Made by a program: the position numbers and the translations under genes. A stretch of 64,000 bases of DNA, taken from Pseudomonas sp. BGr12. GTDB taxonomy: Bacteria > Pseudomonadota > Gammaproteobacteria > Pseudomonadales > Pseudomonadaceae. Below are positions 53,401 through 61,995 of this stretch, piece by piece; position 1 is the stretch's first letter, and each line of letters opens with the position of its first letter. The notes beneath the pieces were generated by a model. It was not told where the DNA came from. It was given only the letters and a program-made list of their open reading frames with translations, and ran no database searches. The stretch is taken from positions 1 to 64,000 of the forward strand of contig NZ_JALRNF010000009.1 in assembly GCF_030272895.1 (NCBI RefSeq), given 5' to 3'.

Positions 53401-56400
53401 GAGGTCTGGTCGACGATCAGGTTACTGATGGTACGCGGCTGCGAGTCGAACACGTAGCCGCTGGTCTGCTGGTAGGACGACCCTGGAATGGCCGGTGAGC
53501 CGGGGCCGAAGAAGCCGGCAGGCGCACCTTCGGCCGTGTTGAATACCGGGTCGCTCACGCGTGGGAAGACATTGTCGGCGGCACCGAATTCGGTGTTGTT
53601 GGTGCCGTTGAGGTTCATCAGGTTGTTGTTCGAACCATCCACCGCACGCAGGCCCAGGGGTGCACGGATATTCGGGATCAGCGAGAGGATGTCCTGCCCA
53701 CTGGCATCGGCCTCGGCAATCTTGATCTGCGTGAGGATGAAGTTCAGGTCGGAGCGCACCATGTGCAGGCCCGCGCCGCCATCGGTGGCATCGACGACCG
53801 GGGTCGGCGCGGTTGGCACGACCGGCGCACCGGGCTCGACCACGGTGGTGGGCGCGGAGAACAGCACTTCGGTGGTGCCATGGGCATCCTGGTAGATCGC
53901 CTTAACCCGCAACGACAACCCGGCAAGGTCGGGAGACACCTTGAACGCCGTGCCGTCGGCACTCTGGAACGCCAGGTCGCCGGCAGGCAACAGGATGATG
54001 TCCTCGAACACACCGCTGCCCGGGTCGGCCTCGAACTGCCAGTAGTAGGACACCGAGGCGTTGGTGAGCAGGCCCTGCGGATTGCCCGCCGTGATGTTGT
54101 CGCCATCGCGCACGCCGGCCATGTTCACGGTAAGCACATCGCCTACCGTGATCGCGCCGCCATTGGTATCGGAAACGGCTGGAGCGCCGGTCGGTTGGGC
54201 ATTCACCCCCGTCACCAGCACGCGCTGGGAGTCGGCGAACTGCAGGCGTTCGATATGCAGCAAGGTATCGGTGCCATCGCGACCGACCACGGTATCGGCC
54301 ACGGTCCAGACATCGTCCGCCACATCGGTGGTGCCGCGGGTATCGCGAGTGACCACGTACTCGGATTGAACACCGGAGAACACTGCGGTATCGAAAGCCG
54401 CCCCGCCCGTCGAGGTGCCTGGCAGTATTTCCCGTACGGCCTTGAGTTGACCAGGGTTGTAGGTACGGTCGAGCATGAATGGAATCATGTCGACCATGCT
54501 GTCGAAGCTGGCAATCTCGAGGCCGGTATGGTTGACGTCGTCGGCGGCATACACCGCAATGCGCACGTTCAGCCACTTGTCGCCGTCGATCAGGTCGTCA
54601 CCCCCGCGCCCTTCGATCAGGTCACTGCCATTGCCCCCGAGGAGGATGTTGCCCGTGGCAAAACCGCTGGTCGGCAAGCCGGCATCGGCCAGGAACTGCG
54701 CCAGCCCACGAATCAGCTCGACGTTGGTCAGCGCGCTGCCCGTGGCCCCGCCATGGTTGAGGATGGTGACCGCGTCCACATCATCGCCCTTGAGCACATC
54801 GGCGAACCTGGAACCGGACACGCCTTCGACCTCGGCGAAGCGGTCGAGAATCGAGGCCGGCGAGGCCCCGACCGGGTTGAACACGCCGGTGTTCTGGTTT
54901 GGCGCGTTGCCATGGGGCTGTGCCAGCGCGGCCAGGCTCAGGTCGACGGTCACGCCAACCTTGTCATTCTTGTGGGTCACCCAGTCGAAACCGGACATAC
55001 CGTCCATCTTGTCCTGGGCATCGCTGCCGACAAAGATGTCGTCGCCCCCTTCGCCGATCATTTCGTCGAAGCCACCGCCACCGATGAAGATGTCGTTGCC
55101 GATCACATCGTCGTTGAGCAACGGCGAGAAGTTGTCGCCAGGCGCACCATCCTGGGTGCCCTTCTCGATCCAGTCGTCACCTTCGTTGCCGGTAGGCGGC
55201 AAGTTGGTCTTGGCGCCGAGGATGAAGTCGTCACCCAGGCCGCCGAAGGTGGTGCTGATGTCTTCGGTGGTGATGATGAAGTCCTGGCCGTCACCGCCCA
55301 GGATCAGGTTACCGGCGGCGAGCATGCTCCCGGCGACGATCACGTCGTTGCCGGCGTTACCCTCCAAGCGGTTGTCGCCGAACGAATCGGTGATGATGTC
55401 ATCGCCCGCGCCCCCCAATACCGCATCGTTACCGGCACCGCCCTCCAGGCGGTCGTTGCCGGCGTCACCGTAAACCGTGTCGTCGCCTTCGCCGGAGATG
55501 ATGATGTCATCCTCGGCGGTACCACCCAGCACGACATGGTCTTCACCGGTGTAGTGCAGGTAATTGGCGTCGCCACCCGAGGTTTCGGGGTTGTCGCGGA
55601 TCACCAGCGGCACGATTTCCACGCCGTTGATCATCACACCACCCGTCGGGTCGTCCCTGCCGTCCACGCCAAGCCCGGTGTGCTGGTTGGCCTGGTCCAC
55701 TTCGAGGGTATAGGTCGGCGTCAGGAACACGGTGTTCGACAGGTGGGCGACGTCGGAGTTGAGCATGATCAACTTGGCAAAGGAGTTGTTCTCAAGCTCC
55801 GTGCCGAAGTTCAAGCCTGCGGTACGCGACAGGTAGTAGAAGCGGTCGCCGTTCTGCAGCGCTTCGAGCTGGGTCTCGAAGACGAAGTTGAAGCTCGAAC
55901 CCAACATGCCACCGAACGGCATCTTCTGCTCGGCAAGGCCACCGACCCAGAAGTCGATGGCGTCGACGCCAGTGACGGTCACGCCAGTGATGTCATCGGC
56001 AGTGCCGGCAATACCATCCTTGCCAGCTTTGGTTACGTTGGCCCAGGCACCGGTGCCGTTGAGGAAGTCCAGGCGGTCGACCGGTGCGCCGGCGCCACCG
56101 AACACCAATGCCAGGGCGGCCGCGCGTTTGTCCGCCAGCGTCGTCGCCGAGGTGATCGTGTCGTGGGTGCCATAGGCGGCGATGAAGTTGATCAACGACG
56201 CGGGGTGCTTGAGGTGGTCGGCGAAGTCTACCCAGCTGATGTACGCCTTGAGCTGGCTGTCGCCGGTCGCCGCAAAGAACTCGCGGCGCGCCTCGTTCAA
56301 TGTGGGGATGCCGGTGTCACGGCCACGCGCGATGTTCAAGGCGGGCAAATCGAGGGGCAGACCGAGCAGGTTGTTGCGCAGCGCTTCGGTGACGAACTCG

Positions 56401-58250
56401 TCGATTTCGTTACCCAGCTGGCGGGTCACGCCGCGAATGATCGCCCCGGCGGCTTCATCCGCAGTTGCCCCGCTGCCGGCAAATGCCAGCGGGTTGAGGA
56501 AGGCCGCAATCAGGCCGAGCTGCTGGTCCGGGTTGTTGGGATCACTGAGGATCGGGTTGAACTGCGGGTCGAAGCGGTCGACGGTCTCGGTCAGCATCGA
56601 GTGGCCGAAGCGGTACACCACATGGGCGAACTCGGCGAGGATGGCCGGGTTGATCGAGGTGTCATAGCCGTTCGGCGCGAGGAACTCATCGACCTGCGGC
56701 TGTATGGTCCGGGCGAATTCCTCGAACACCAGGTGCTGGTACTGCATCTCGGTACCGAACTTGGCGGCCTGGAACAGGCGTTCGCCATCCCACACCAATG
56801 CAGCGATGCCGGCGGGTGTGGTCGGTATCGCCGCCACGTCGACGACCAGCCACTCGTTGAGGAAGGCCAGGTCGCCGGCGGCAAGGATGGTGTCCTTGGT
56901 TTGCTCGACCAGCCGGTTGTGTTCGGAGTGGAACACGTGGTGCACGGCGGTCAGGCCAATGTTCTCGTTCACCCGGCCGTCACCGGCAATGTAGTGGGCA
57001 TCGAGCAGTTCGTTGTCATAGGTCAGGTTGTTGCCGACGCTGTCGGTGAGCTGCGCATTGCCTACATCGCTGTCACTGTCCGCCTGCAGCACCCCGCCCA
57101 CGACGACTGGGGCGGCATTGTGGGCGATGTCGTCGAGGAAGCCATGCCCGGTGCTTACCGCGTTGGCCAGGCTGATGGGCGCATCGCGATTGCCTTCAAC
57201 CAGTTGGGTGACGTCATCGGCGGTGCCCGCAGTGTTATCCGCACCGTTACTCACCCGCATCACCACCTGCGGCATGCCGTTCGGCCCACGCAGGAAGTTG
57301 CCATAGGCATCGGTGGCCAGCAGCGGCACGCTGTGCACATCGGCGTCGGTCAGGTTGATGCCCAGAATGTCACGGGCCTGTGCCTTGACCACGGCCCAGG
57401 TCGCCATGCCGCCGTTTTCGCTGTTGCCATCGTCGGCGGTGCCGAACTTGCCATCGGTGCCCAGGTCGCGGTTGGTGATCAGGCGTCCCGTGGCAATCGG
57501 GTCACCTGCGGCGTTGAGCATGTATTCGCGCAGGAACACCTGGTGCGAGGGGTGCGAGCTGTAGGTCTGGCTCTGGTCCACGAAGGGCGAGGTGGTGTTG
57601 GGCTGGCCGTCATCGGCGGTGCCCACGACACCGTCCGCACCGGCAGTGCGCACGGCGCGCGGTAGCACCATGAAGTTGGTCGGGCTGCCCGGGGTGTAGA
57701 GCGGGTCGCCAGGCTGCAACGGGATGAACACCATGTCGGTGCTGCTCTTGGTGACCAGGTCCAGGCCATGGTCGAAGAACTGGCCGAAGAAGGTCATCCA
57801 GGCGTTGAAGCCGGCGGTCAGGCCGGCGTCAGGCGACTGATTGGGAATGAAAAACACCTGCTTGTCGTCGGCTGTGCCGAACACGCCATCCAGGCCGGGG
57901 CTGATTACCGAAGCAGCGCCACCGTTTGCCTCGACCGCGGCCGGGTTGTTGGCCGTCTGGTCGACGATCAGGTTACTGATCACCCGTGGCTGCGAATCCA
58001 CCACTGTGCCCGTCCCGCTGTAAGCCGCGCGATAGGCAGGATCCAGCAGGCGCAGGAAGGAATTGTCCGCCGCGCCGAACTCGCTTTGCCCGGCGACCAG
58101 GTTGTTGTAGCTGCCATCAACAGTGCGCAGGCCAAAGGGCACCTGGCTGTTGGGTAAAAGATCAATGAGGTTGGCGCCTTTGGCGTGAGCTTCGGCGATG
58201 AAAATCTGCTTGAGGATGAACTCCAGGTCCGACTTGCTGAAATTGGCCAT
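47427..58250 (-). CDS. pepA: Giant two-domain animal-type haem peroxidase with PERCAL and RTX calcium repeats (PepA-like)
   Basis: 3607 residues from the ATG at 58250 (GAAGG upstream). Two animal haem peroxidase domains in tandem: distal motif FFGQFFDHGLDL near 156 and 1690, proximal His in YRFGHSMLTETV near 544 and 2080. Each carries five insertions of the PERCAL type (for example GLDGVFGTADD, GADGVVGTADD, GTDGKFGTADD), known from PepA (PP_2561) of P. putida to bind calcium. Nonapeptide RTX repeats (GGxGxDxxx) occur near 900-980, 2425-2520 and at about 3171-3560; Ig-like linkers near 2980-3160. No N-terminal signal; the extreme C-terminus (TVADFILAG) is a type I secretion signal. The divergent ABC/HlyD/TolC genes should export it. 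Probable role: oxidative attack outside the cell. Confidence 0.92.
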   Translation of the reverse strand: MANFSKSDLEFILKQIFIAEAHAKGANLIDLLPNSQVPFGLRTVDGSYNNLVAGQSEFGAADNSFLRLLDPAYRAAYSGTGTVVDSQPRVISNLIVDQTANNPAAVEANGGAASVISPGLDGVFGTADDKQVFFIPNQSPDAGLTAGFNAWMTFFGQFFDHGLDLVTKSSTDMVFIPLQPGDPLYTPGSPTNFMVLPRAVRTAGADGVVGTADDGQPNTTSPFVDQSQTYSSHPSHQVFLREYMLNAAGDPIATGRLITNRDLGTDGKFGTADDGNSENGGMATWAVVKAQARDILGINLTDADVHSVPLLATDAYGNFLRGPNGMPQVVMRVSNGADNTAGTADDVTQLVEGNRDAPISLANAVSTGHGFLDDIAHNAAPVVVGGVLQADSDSDVGNAQLTDSVGNNLTYDNELLDAHYIAGDGRVNENIGLTAVHHVFHSEHNRLVEQTKDTILAAGDLAFLNEWLVVDVAAIPTTPAGIAALVWDGERLFQAAKFGTEMQYQHLVFEEFARTIQPQVDEFLAPNGYDTSINPAILAEFAHVVYRFGHSMLTETVDRFDPQFNPILSDPNNPDQQLGLIAAFLNPLAFAGSGATADEAAGAIIRGVTRQLGNEIDEFVTEALRNNLLGLPLDLPALNIARGRDTGIPTLNEARREFFAATGDSQLKAYISWVDFADHLKHPASLINFIAAYGTHDTITSATTLADKRAAALALVFGGAGAPVDRLDFLNGTGAWANVTKAGKDGIAGTADDITGVTVTGVDAIDFWVGGLAEQKMPFGGMLGSSFNFVFETQLEALQNGDRFYYLSRTAGLNFGTELENNSFAKLIMLNSDVAHLSNTVFLTPTYTLEVDQANQHTGLGVDGRDDPTGGVMINGVEIVPLVIRDNPETSGGDANYLHYTGEDHVVLGGTAEDDIIISGEGDDTVYGDAGNDRLEGGAGNDAVLGGAGDDIITDSFGDNRLEGNAGNDVIVAGSMLAAGNLILGGDGQDFIITTEDISTTFGGLGDDFILGAKTNLPPTGNEGDDWIEKGTQDGAPGDNFSPLLNDDVIGNDIFIGGGGFDEMIGEGGDDIFVGSDAQDKMDGMSGFDWVTHKNDKVGVTVDLSLAALAQPHGNAPNQNTGVFNPVGASPASILDRFAEVEGVSGSRFADVLKGDDVDAVTILNHGGATGSALTNVELIRGLAQFLADAGLPTSGFATGNILLGGNGSDLIEGRGGDDLIDGDKWLNVRIAVYAADDVNHTGLEIASFDSMVDMIPFMLDRTYNPGQLKAVREILPGTSTGGAAFDTAVFSGVQSEYVVTRDTRGTTDVADDVWTVADTVVGRDGTDTLLHIERLQFADSQRVLVTGVNAQPTGAPAVSDTNGGAITVGDVLTVNMAGVRDGDNITAGNPQGLLTNASVSYYWQFEADPGSGVFEDIILLPAGDLAFQSADGTAFKVSPDLAGLSLRVKAIYQDAHGTTEVLFSAPTTVVEPGAPVVPTAPTPVVDATDGGAGLHMVRSDLNFILTQIKIAEADASGQDILSLIPNIRAPLGLRAVDGSNNNLMNLNGTNNTEFGAADNVFPRVSDPVFNTAEGAPAGFFGPGSPAIPGSSYQQTSGYVFDSQPRTISNLIVDQTSNNPAAYATAYDPGANGQLDFGAEGSDDVLKDGVRIVASPGLDGQFGTGDDHDVYLFENTSADAGLSAPFNAWMTFFGQFFDHGLDLVTKGGSGTVFIPLQPDDPLYEPGGHANFMVLTRATNLPGADGVLGTADDIHEHTNTTTPFVDQNQTYSSHPSHQVFLRGYTMTDQGPIATGRLITNRDLGSDGKYGTGDDHEIGGMATWKVVKAQANDILGIHLTDADVDNVPLLATDAYGNFIKGPHGYPMVVMKGADGLGGTSDDELVEGNPLAPIDLTNAVRTGHQFLADIAHNAVPVSIGGVLAADSDNVAGNAIDVDPHTGANLAYDNELLDAHYIAGDGRVNENIGLTAVHAIFHSEHNRLVAQTKDTVLDSGDLAFLNEWLLTPVDAMPTNQAEIDALVWNGERLFQAAKFGTEMQYQHLVFEEFARTVQPRVDLFFAPTQVYDVDLDASIVAEFAHTVYRFGHSMLTETVDRFDVDFNVVGDPNSADPDQQLGLIAAFLNPLAYAASGVTPEDATSAIVRGVTRQAGNEIDEFVTEALRNNLLGLPLDLPAINIARGRDVGIPSLNALRRDIYGQTGDTQLKPYISWVDLVQHLKHPESLINFIAAYGTHETITSATTLEGKRAAALALVFGGDGAPADRLDFLNGTGAWANVTLAGKDAVMGTADDLKGVTVTGVDAIDLWIGGLAEAKTPFGGMLGSTFNFVFENQMEKLQDGDRFYYLERTAGLSMNAELESNSFAKLIMANTSATHLPGLVFSDPTFFLERDQTKQYNDGLGSADPLGDHGQQVVFRDNPLTTGPDSNYIRYAGEEHIVLGGTNSGDILVAGGGDDTVWGDAGNDRIEGGNGNDQLRGGAGDDIITDLGGDDNIQGGDGNDVLHGGNGVNLIIGGFGNDFIVTGEDASEAIGGQGNDFILGSKANEQDMGNEGDDWIEKGTSDGAPGDNFDPLGNDPVIGNDVFIGGNENDKFNGEGGDDIMVGSLGFGDRYIGGSGYDWATFKNLTQGVTIDMSDRFFGVPLQPGSGASALARFDIMEGLSGSAHGDFLRGDNEDATSLPTAGANGSVLTNISLIDGLAGLLAAGATFYDGGNIILGGSGSDLIEGRGGNDIIDGDKWLNVRISVRANADGTGEEIASFDSMEPMVPLMLNGTYNPGQLVIVREILSGNDRYDTAVFSGNLTDYSVEVDGNAVIVTDLIAGRDGVDRLTGIERLQFADRAMASGVGTAVNNGPSGHLVILDDASGVRDDTPVAGQLLRVSNQAVHDADNLSGANTSGAVTGPVAYYWQVERLPGSGVFEDITFDAAGEITQALGSTYRVTDDVAGLNIRVRAVYQDAKGTLEIVDSSPNSTASAGPTVTGLSIQNQVLSVDPSTIIDVDGLSNPQFTFQWQSNIGVGWVDIPGATNTTFTLGQGQVGQNMRVVVSYVDDFGVAESVASDILDPVANVNDAPTGAVVISDTTPGQGQLLTASTAAIADIDGLGTFSFQWQQGTGTTFTDIAGATASTYTPGFAQGNQQLRVIVRYTDGFGTLETVTSAATAPVTVPAGVVLVGTAATNILTGGAGNDVLMGLGGNDILSGLGGIDQLFGGIGNDSLNGGTEDDILNGEDGNDTLNGGLGADAMNGGAGNDTFVVDNVGDSVIEAVGGGTDLVQTTLASYLLGVNVENLTFTGTGNFTGTGNALANTITGGAGNDLLNGGAGADRLAGGAGNDTYLVDADDVVVEATGGGTDTVQTSQSSHTLAANVENLTYTGVGNFVGIGNGLANIITGGIGNDTLNGGGGNDILTGNAGDDTLSGEAGNDQLFGGIGTDSLSGGGGDDTLDGGDGNDAINGGTGSDTLLGGLGNDSLDGDIGNDLLVGGDGSDTLFGGMGNDTLQGGAGNDFINGADGNDIVNGGAGNDTLVANAGNDIFQFAAGFGADQIIGFDAAPAGGQDRLDISGLSVTAATFAGSVSVADVGADTLVSFAGGDSIRLVGVGDATTVTVADFILAG
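47550..48738 (-). repeat. C-terminal RTX nonapeptide array of the peroxidase
   Basis: About 390 residues made of repeated GGxGxDxLx units (for example NDILSGLGGIDQLFGG, NDTLNGGLGADAMNGG, NDTLQGGAGNDFINGA), interrupted by two FVVDN/YLVDA-type segments. These fold into calcium-filled beta rolls after export by type I systems. At DNA level this is a long run of imperfect 27-base repeats on the minus strand. Confidence 0.9.
49360..58250 (-). repeat. Internal tandem duplication of the peroxidase module (about 4.4 kb each)
   Basis: Bases 58250-53765 and 53764-49360 encode parallel modules: N-terminal RSDLNFILTQIKIAEA-like segment, peroxidase domain with five PERCAL motifs, RTX block with GNEGDDWIEKGT, a DLIEGRGG(D/N)D(L/I)IDGDKWLNVRI segment, and an Ig-like closing part. 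Whole protein segments are identical between the two (for example LLGLPLDLPA.NIARGRD), so the gene grew by duplication of a complete unit. Confidence 0.85.
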
Positions 58251-58922
58251 GTTGGTGTGCCTTCGATCTATCGAGTGACGGATGCCGGGCGCAAGGATCC
58301 CTCCCACGCCCAGTCGTTAATGACGTGCGCAGTGTTGGGTGCAGCTTCCTGAGGGCGAGAGCTGGCGCGGGAATGCCGTCACCCGGGACCCGGGATGTGC
58401 GCCTGGAGTTCGCGAAGTGAATGACTCGCCGGGCGATCAGCCGCAGCGAGCCCTGCCGCTGGGTGGGCCATGACAGCTACCGGCAGCGGCGTGTTTGCGG
58501 GGCAGCCTTTTGTCTGGGCAATGCAAGAGGTGACTCATCACGTTTACTCCTGGGACTGTCATCACACCTTGCTTTGCCAAAAAATTGGCAAGCTTCAACG
58601 GACGCCCCGCGAATATCCAAGACTAAAGTCGTAGAGCCAAGCCTTGTCAAATTCACGTCACCAAATCGGCCCGAGATGATAATGCGTTGCAACTAGCTGT
58701 TTTACCGCAACTTATAGAAATTTTGAGGCAGCTTTAGAGCGAAATGATATTACAAAATATTTCGACACAACCTACGCTGCTGCTTGTGGAAGCCACGCAG
58801 AGTTGTTGGAAAATTCGCCAATAGAGCGACCAGCTGCGTGTCAAATAACTGCCACATAGACTGCCGTACTTGCTGTCCGAGCCGCCGCAACGGCGACCCG
58901 TTTTCGAAAAGGGAGGCTCCAC
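58251..58922. other. Divergent control region between peroxidase and secretion genes
   Basis: 672 bases. The half next to the peroxidase gene is GC-rich; the half next to the ABC gene (about 58560-58850) is AT-rich and must hold the promoters. It contains an inverted repeat at 58574. No convincing small gene was found; short frames on both strands have no ribosome-binding site. Confidence 0.6.
58574..58591. promoter_or_regulatory. Inverted repeat in the peroxidase/secretion control region
   Basis: TTGCCAA (58574-58580) and TTGGCAA (58585-58591) around AAAA. A small dyad between two divergent operons; could be an operator shared by both directions. Confidence 0.35.
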
Positions 58923-60659
58923 ATGCACAAGCAGCCGCGCACCCGCTCGGAGCTCGCCGATGCGCTTTTTCGCCTACGCCGAAGTTTTTACGCATTGGCC
59001 GGCTTCAGTGGCGTGATCAACGTCATGATGCTGACGCCATCGGTGTACATGTTGCAGGTCTATGACCGGGCGTTGGTCAGCCGCAATGTCACGACTTTGA
59101 CGATGCTCACCGTCCTGGTGGTGGGGCTGTTCTTGCTGATGTCCGCCCTGGAACTGGTCCGCACCCGGGTGTTGATACGGGTCGGCAACTGCCTGGACAT
59201 GGACCTCAGCCGACGCGTCTTCACCGCTGCATTCGAACGTAACCTCAGCCGCGCTGGCGCCAACCCGGCCCAGGCACTGCACGACCTTGCCCAGGTTCGC
59301 CAGTTTCTCACCGGAAACAGCCTGTTCGCGTTCTTCGATGCCCCCTGGACACCGATCTACCTGCTGGTCGCCTACCTGATCCACCCGCTGCTCGGGCTGG
59401 TGACAATGATCGGCTCGCTGATCCTGATGGGCCTGGCGTACCTCACCGAGAAGGCGACCCAGAAACCATTGGCCGAGGCCAACCACGCCGCCCTCTCCAG
59501 CGCCAACTATGCCAACAACAACCTGCGCAACGCCGAAGCGATCGAGGCCATGGGCATGCTGCCCTCGATCGGCAAGCGTTGGTTCCAGGGCCACCTGCGG
59601 ATTCTCGAGATGCAGACCCTGGCCTCCGACCGCGCCGCCATCATCAGCAGCACCGGGCGCTTCGTTCGCATCACGCTGCAGTCGCTGATCCTCGGCACCG
59701 GCGCATTGCTGGCCATCGAAGGCAAGATCACCCCGGGGATGATGATTGCCTGCTCGGTGCTCACCGGTCGTGCGCTGGGCCCGGTGGAACAGGTCATCGC
59801 CTCCTGGAAACAACTGCTGGGCTGCCGTTCGGCCTGGGCTCGGCTCAACGAGTTGCTGCACGACTACCCCCGCCGCCCGCCGAGCATGTCACTGCAGCGG
59901 CCAGTGGGCATGCTCGCCGTGGAAAACGTGTTCGCGGGCGCTCCGGGTACCAACAGCACGATTTTGCGCGGCGTGAGCTTCAGTCTTTCCCCGGGTCAAA
60001 GCCTGGGTATCATCGGCCCATCGGCTTCGGGCAAGTCCACCCTCGCCCGCCTGCTGGTTGGCGTATGGCCGACCCAGGCCGGCAAGGTGCGCCTGGATGG
60101 TGCCGACATCTTCACCTGGAACAAGGGCGAACTGGGCCGCTGGCTGGGTTACCTGCCCCAGGATGTGGAGCTGTTCGAAGGGACCATCGCCGACAATATC
60201 GCGCGCTTTGGCGAAGTGGACAGCGAGGCCGTCATCCGTGCCGCCAGGATGACCGGCGTGCATGAGATGATCCTGCGCTTCCCCCAAGGTTATGACACCC
60301 GCCTGGCCGCCGATGGCAGCCCGCTTTCCGGTGGCCAGAAACAACGCATCGCACTGGCCCGCGCGCTCTATGGCGAGCCCAGCCTGATCGTGCTGGACGA
60401 GCCCAATGCGAGCCTGGACGACGTCGGTGAAAAGGCCCTGGTCGACGCGCTGGCCGAACTCAAGAGCCGTGGTGCCACGGTCATCCTGATCTCCCACCGC
60501 CCCAACGTACTCTGCGCCGTCGACCACATGCTGATGCTCCGTGATGGTGGCGTACAGATGTTCGGCACACGCGAAGAAGTCTTCACCGCGCTACGCAAGG
60601 CCAGTGTGATCCCCGCTGGCGCGACCGCCCCGTTAGCCGCCGTAAAAGTGCGGGAGTGA
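58923..60659 (+). CDS. Type I secretion ABC transporter, permease/ATPase (PrtD/AprD-like)
   Basis: 578 residues from the ATG at 58923 with GGGAGG upstream. N-terminal membrane domain with about six helices (21-320), then an ATPase domain: Walker A GPSASGKST (about 359-367), signature LSGGQKQR, Walker B LIVLDEPN. No N-terminal C39-peptidase-like domain, so it is of the PrtD/AprD subgroup that exports RTX proteins without cleavage. With the next two genes it forms a complete type I channel; the divergent giant RTX peroxidase is the obvious passenger. Confidence 0.93.
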   Translation: MHKQPRTRSELADALFRLRRSFYALAGFSGVINVMMLTPSVYMLQVYDRALVSRNVTTLTMLTVLVVGLFLLMSALELVRTRVLIRVGNCLDMDLSRRVFTAAFERNLSRAGANPAQALHDLAQVRQFLTGNSLFAFFDAPWTPIYLLVAYLIHPLLGLVTMIGSLILMGLAYLTEKATQKPLAEANHAALSSANYANNNLRNAEAIEAMGMLPSIGKRWFQGHLRILEMQTLASDRAAIISSTGRFVRITLQSLILGTGALLAIEGKITPGMMIACSVLTGRALGPVEQVIASWKQLLGCRSAWARLNELLHDYPRRPPSMSLQRPVGMLAVENVFAGAPGTNSTILRGVSFSLSPGQSLGIIGPSASGKSTLARLLVGVWPTQAGKVRLDGADIFTWNKGELGRWLGYLPQDVELFEGTIADNIARFGEVDSEAVIRAARMTGVHEMILRFPQGYDTRLAADGSPLSGGQKQRIALARALYGEPSLIVLDEPNASLDDVGEKALVDALAELKSRGATVILISHRPNVLCAVDHMLMLRDGGVQMFGTREEVFTALRKASVIPAGATAPLAAVKVRE

Positions 60660-60665
60660 CCGATC

Positions 60666-61994
60666 ATGGCAACCGAGATGATTCAAGCCGACGCCAACAG
60701 CCTGGTCGATCTGGATGCCGGTAAGCCCGCGCGCTGGGGCATCTGGCTGGTACTGGCCGGTTTCGGCGGCTTCCTCCTGTGGTCATGGCTGGCACCGCTG
60801 GATGCCGGCGTGGTGGCCACAGGCACGGTCAAGGTCACCAGCAACCGCAAGGCGGTGCAGCACCTGACAGGTGGCACCGTGGAGGCCATTCTGGTTGGTG
60901 AAGGCAACACGGTGAAAAAGGGCCAGGAGCTGGTGCGCCTCGACGCCTTGCGTGCCGCGGCCGAACAAGGTGCGGTCAGCGCCCAGTACATCGTCAGCAA
61001 GAGCGTGGAAAACCGTCTGGAAGCCGAGCGTGATGGCCGTGATACGGTGACCTTCGCCGCTGATTTGCTCCAGCGCTTCGCCAATGACCCGCGCCTGCTG
61101 GCGGCCATGGACCTGCAACAGCAACTGCTCGATACCCGGCGCGCGGGCCTGGCGGGCGAGATCAGCATCCTGCAGGAAAACCTGGCGGCGTCGGCGGTAC
61201 AACTCAAAGGCCTGCAGCAGGTATACGGCGCCCGCGCTTCGCAGATCAACTTCCTCAACCAGGAGCTGCAAGGCACCCGCACGCTGGCGGCGGAAGGCTA
61301 TGTGCCCCGCAACCGCCTGCTTGAACTGGAGCGCAGCAACGCCGATCTCTCTGCAGGACAAGCCGAGAACCTCAACAACATCGCCCGCGTGCGCAGCCAG
61401 ACCACCGAGATCCGGCTGCGGATCCTGCAGCGCCAGCATGACTACCTCAAGGAAGTCGAATCGCAACTGACCGACACCGAGAAGGAAAACACCACCCTGG
61501 CCGACCGTTTGCGTGCACTGGACTATGAAGTGACCCACACCGTGATTCGCTCGCCAATCGACGGAATGGTCCAGGGCCTGAGCATCGCCACCGTCGGTGG
61601 CATCATCCAGCCAGGCGCCAAGATCATGGAAATCGTCCCGCTCGACGAACCCCTTCAAGTCGACGCGATGATTCCGGTACAAGCCATTGACAAGATGGTC
61701 CCGGGCCTTGAGGTGGACATCACCTTCCCAGCGTTCAACCACGCCCGCACGCCCAATATTCCTGGCCGGGTCAAGACCGTCTCCGCCGACCGCCTGTTCG
61801 ATGAGGAAAGCAAGCAACCGTTCTACCTGGCGCAGGTGGAAGTCACACCCACAGGCATGAACCTGCTTGGCAGCAATCACATTCGCCCGGGCATGCCCGC
61901 CAGCGTCACCATCAAGACCGGCGAACGCAACCTGCTGAGCTACCTGCTAAAACCGATGCTCGAACGCGTCGACGGCGCGTTCAAGGAGCAATGA
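60666..61994 (+). CDS. Type I secretion membrane fusion protein (HlyD/PrtE family)
   Basis: 442 residues. Short cytoplasmic tail, one helix at about 24-43 (WGIWLVLAGFGGFLLWSWLA), lipoyl halves around a long coiled coil (about 85-285), and a C-terminal beta domain ending with RPGMPASVTIKTGERNLLSYLLKP, the usual HlyD/PrtE C-terminal motif. It connects the ABC protein with the TolC-like channel. Six bases separate it from the ABC gene and one base from the next gene's start. Confidence 0.92.
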   Translation: MATEMIQADANSLVDLDAGKPARWGIWLVLAGFGGFLLWSWLAPLDAGVVATGTVKVTSNRKAVQHLTGGTVEAILVGEGNTVKKGQELVRLDALRAAAEQGAVSAQYIVSKSVENRLEAERDGRDTVTFAADLLQRFANDPRLLAAMDLQQQLLDTRRAGLAGEISILQENLAASAVQLKGLQQVYGARASQINFLNQELQGTRTLAAEGYVPRNRLLELERSNADLSAGQAENLNNIARVRSQTTEIRLRILQRQHDYLKEVESQLTDTEKENTTLADRLRALDYEVTHTVIRSPIDGMVQGLSIATVGGIIQPGAKIMEIVPLDEPLQVDAMIPVQAIDKMVPGLEVDITFPAFNHARTPNIPGRVKTVSADRLFDEESKQPFYLAQVEVTPTGMNLLGSNHIRPGMPASVTIKTGERNLLSYLLKPMLERVDGAFKEQ

Positions 61995-61995
61995 G

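Noticed and set aside
48933..53498. Plus-strand open frame of 1521 codons antisense to the giant peroxidase gene
   Set aside because: Its composition (Val-, Gly-, His- and Arg-rich with no domain) is what a frame opposite a GC-rich coding region gives. The minus-strand frame has clear peroxidase and RTX motifs, a ribosome-binding site and a terminator.
55972..55990. MatP-binding (matS) site suggested by GTGACGGTCAC
   Set aside because: The spacing is 11 instead of 13 bases and it lies inside coding sequence; it does not fit GTGACRNYGTCAC.
53763..57665. Plus-strand open frame of 1300 codons antisense to the peroxidase gene
   Set aside because: Same reason; it mirrors the first peroxidase module and has no recognisable family or start signal.
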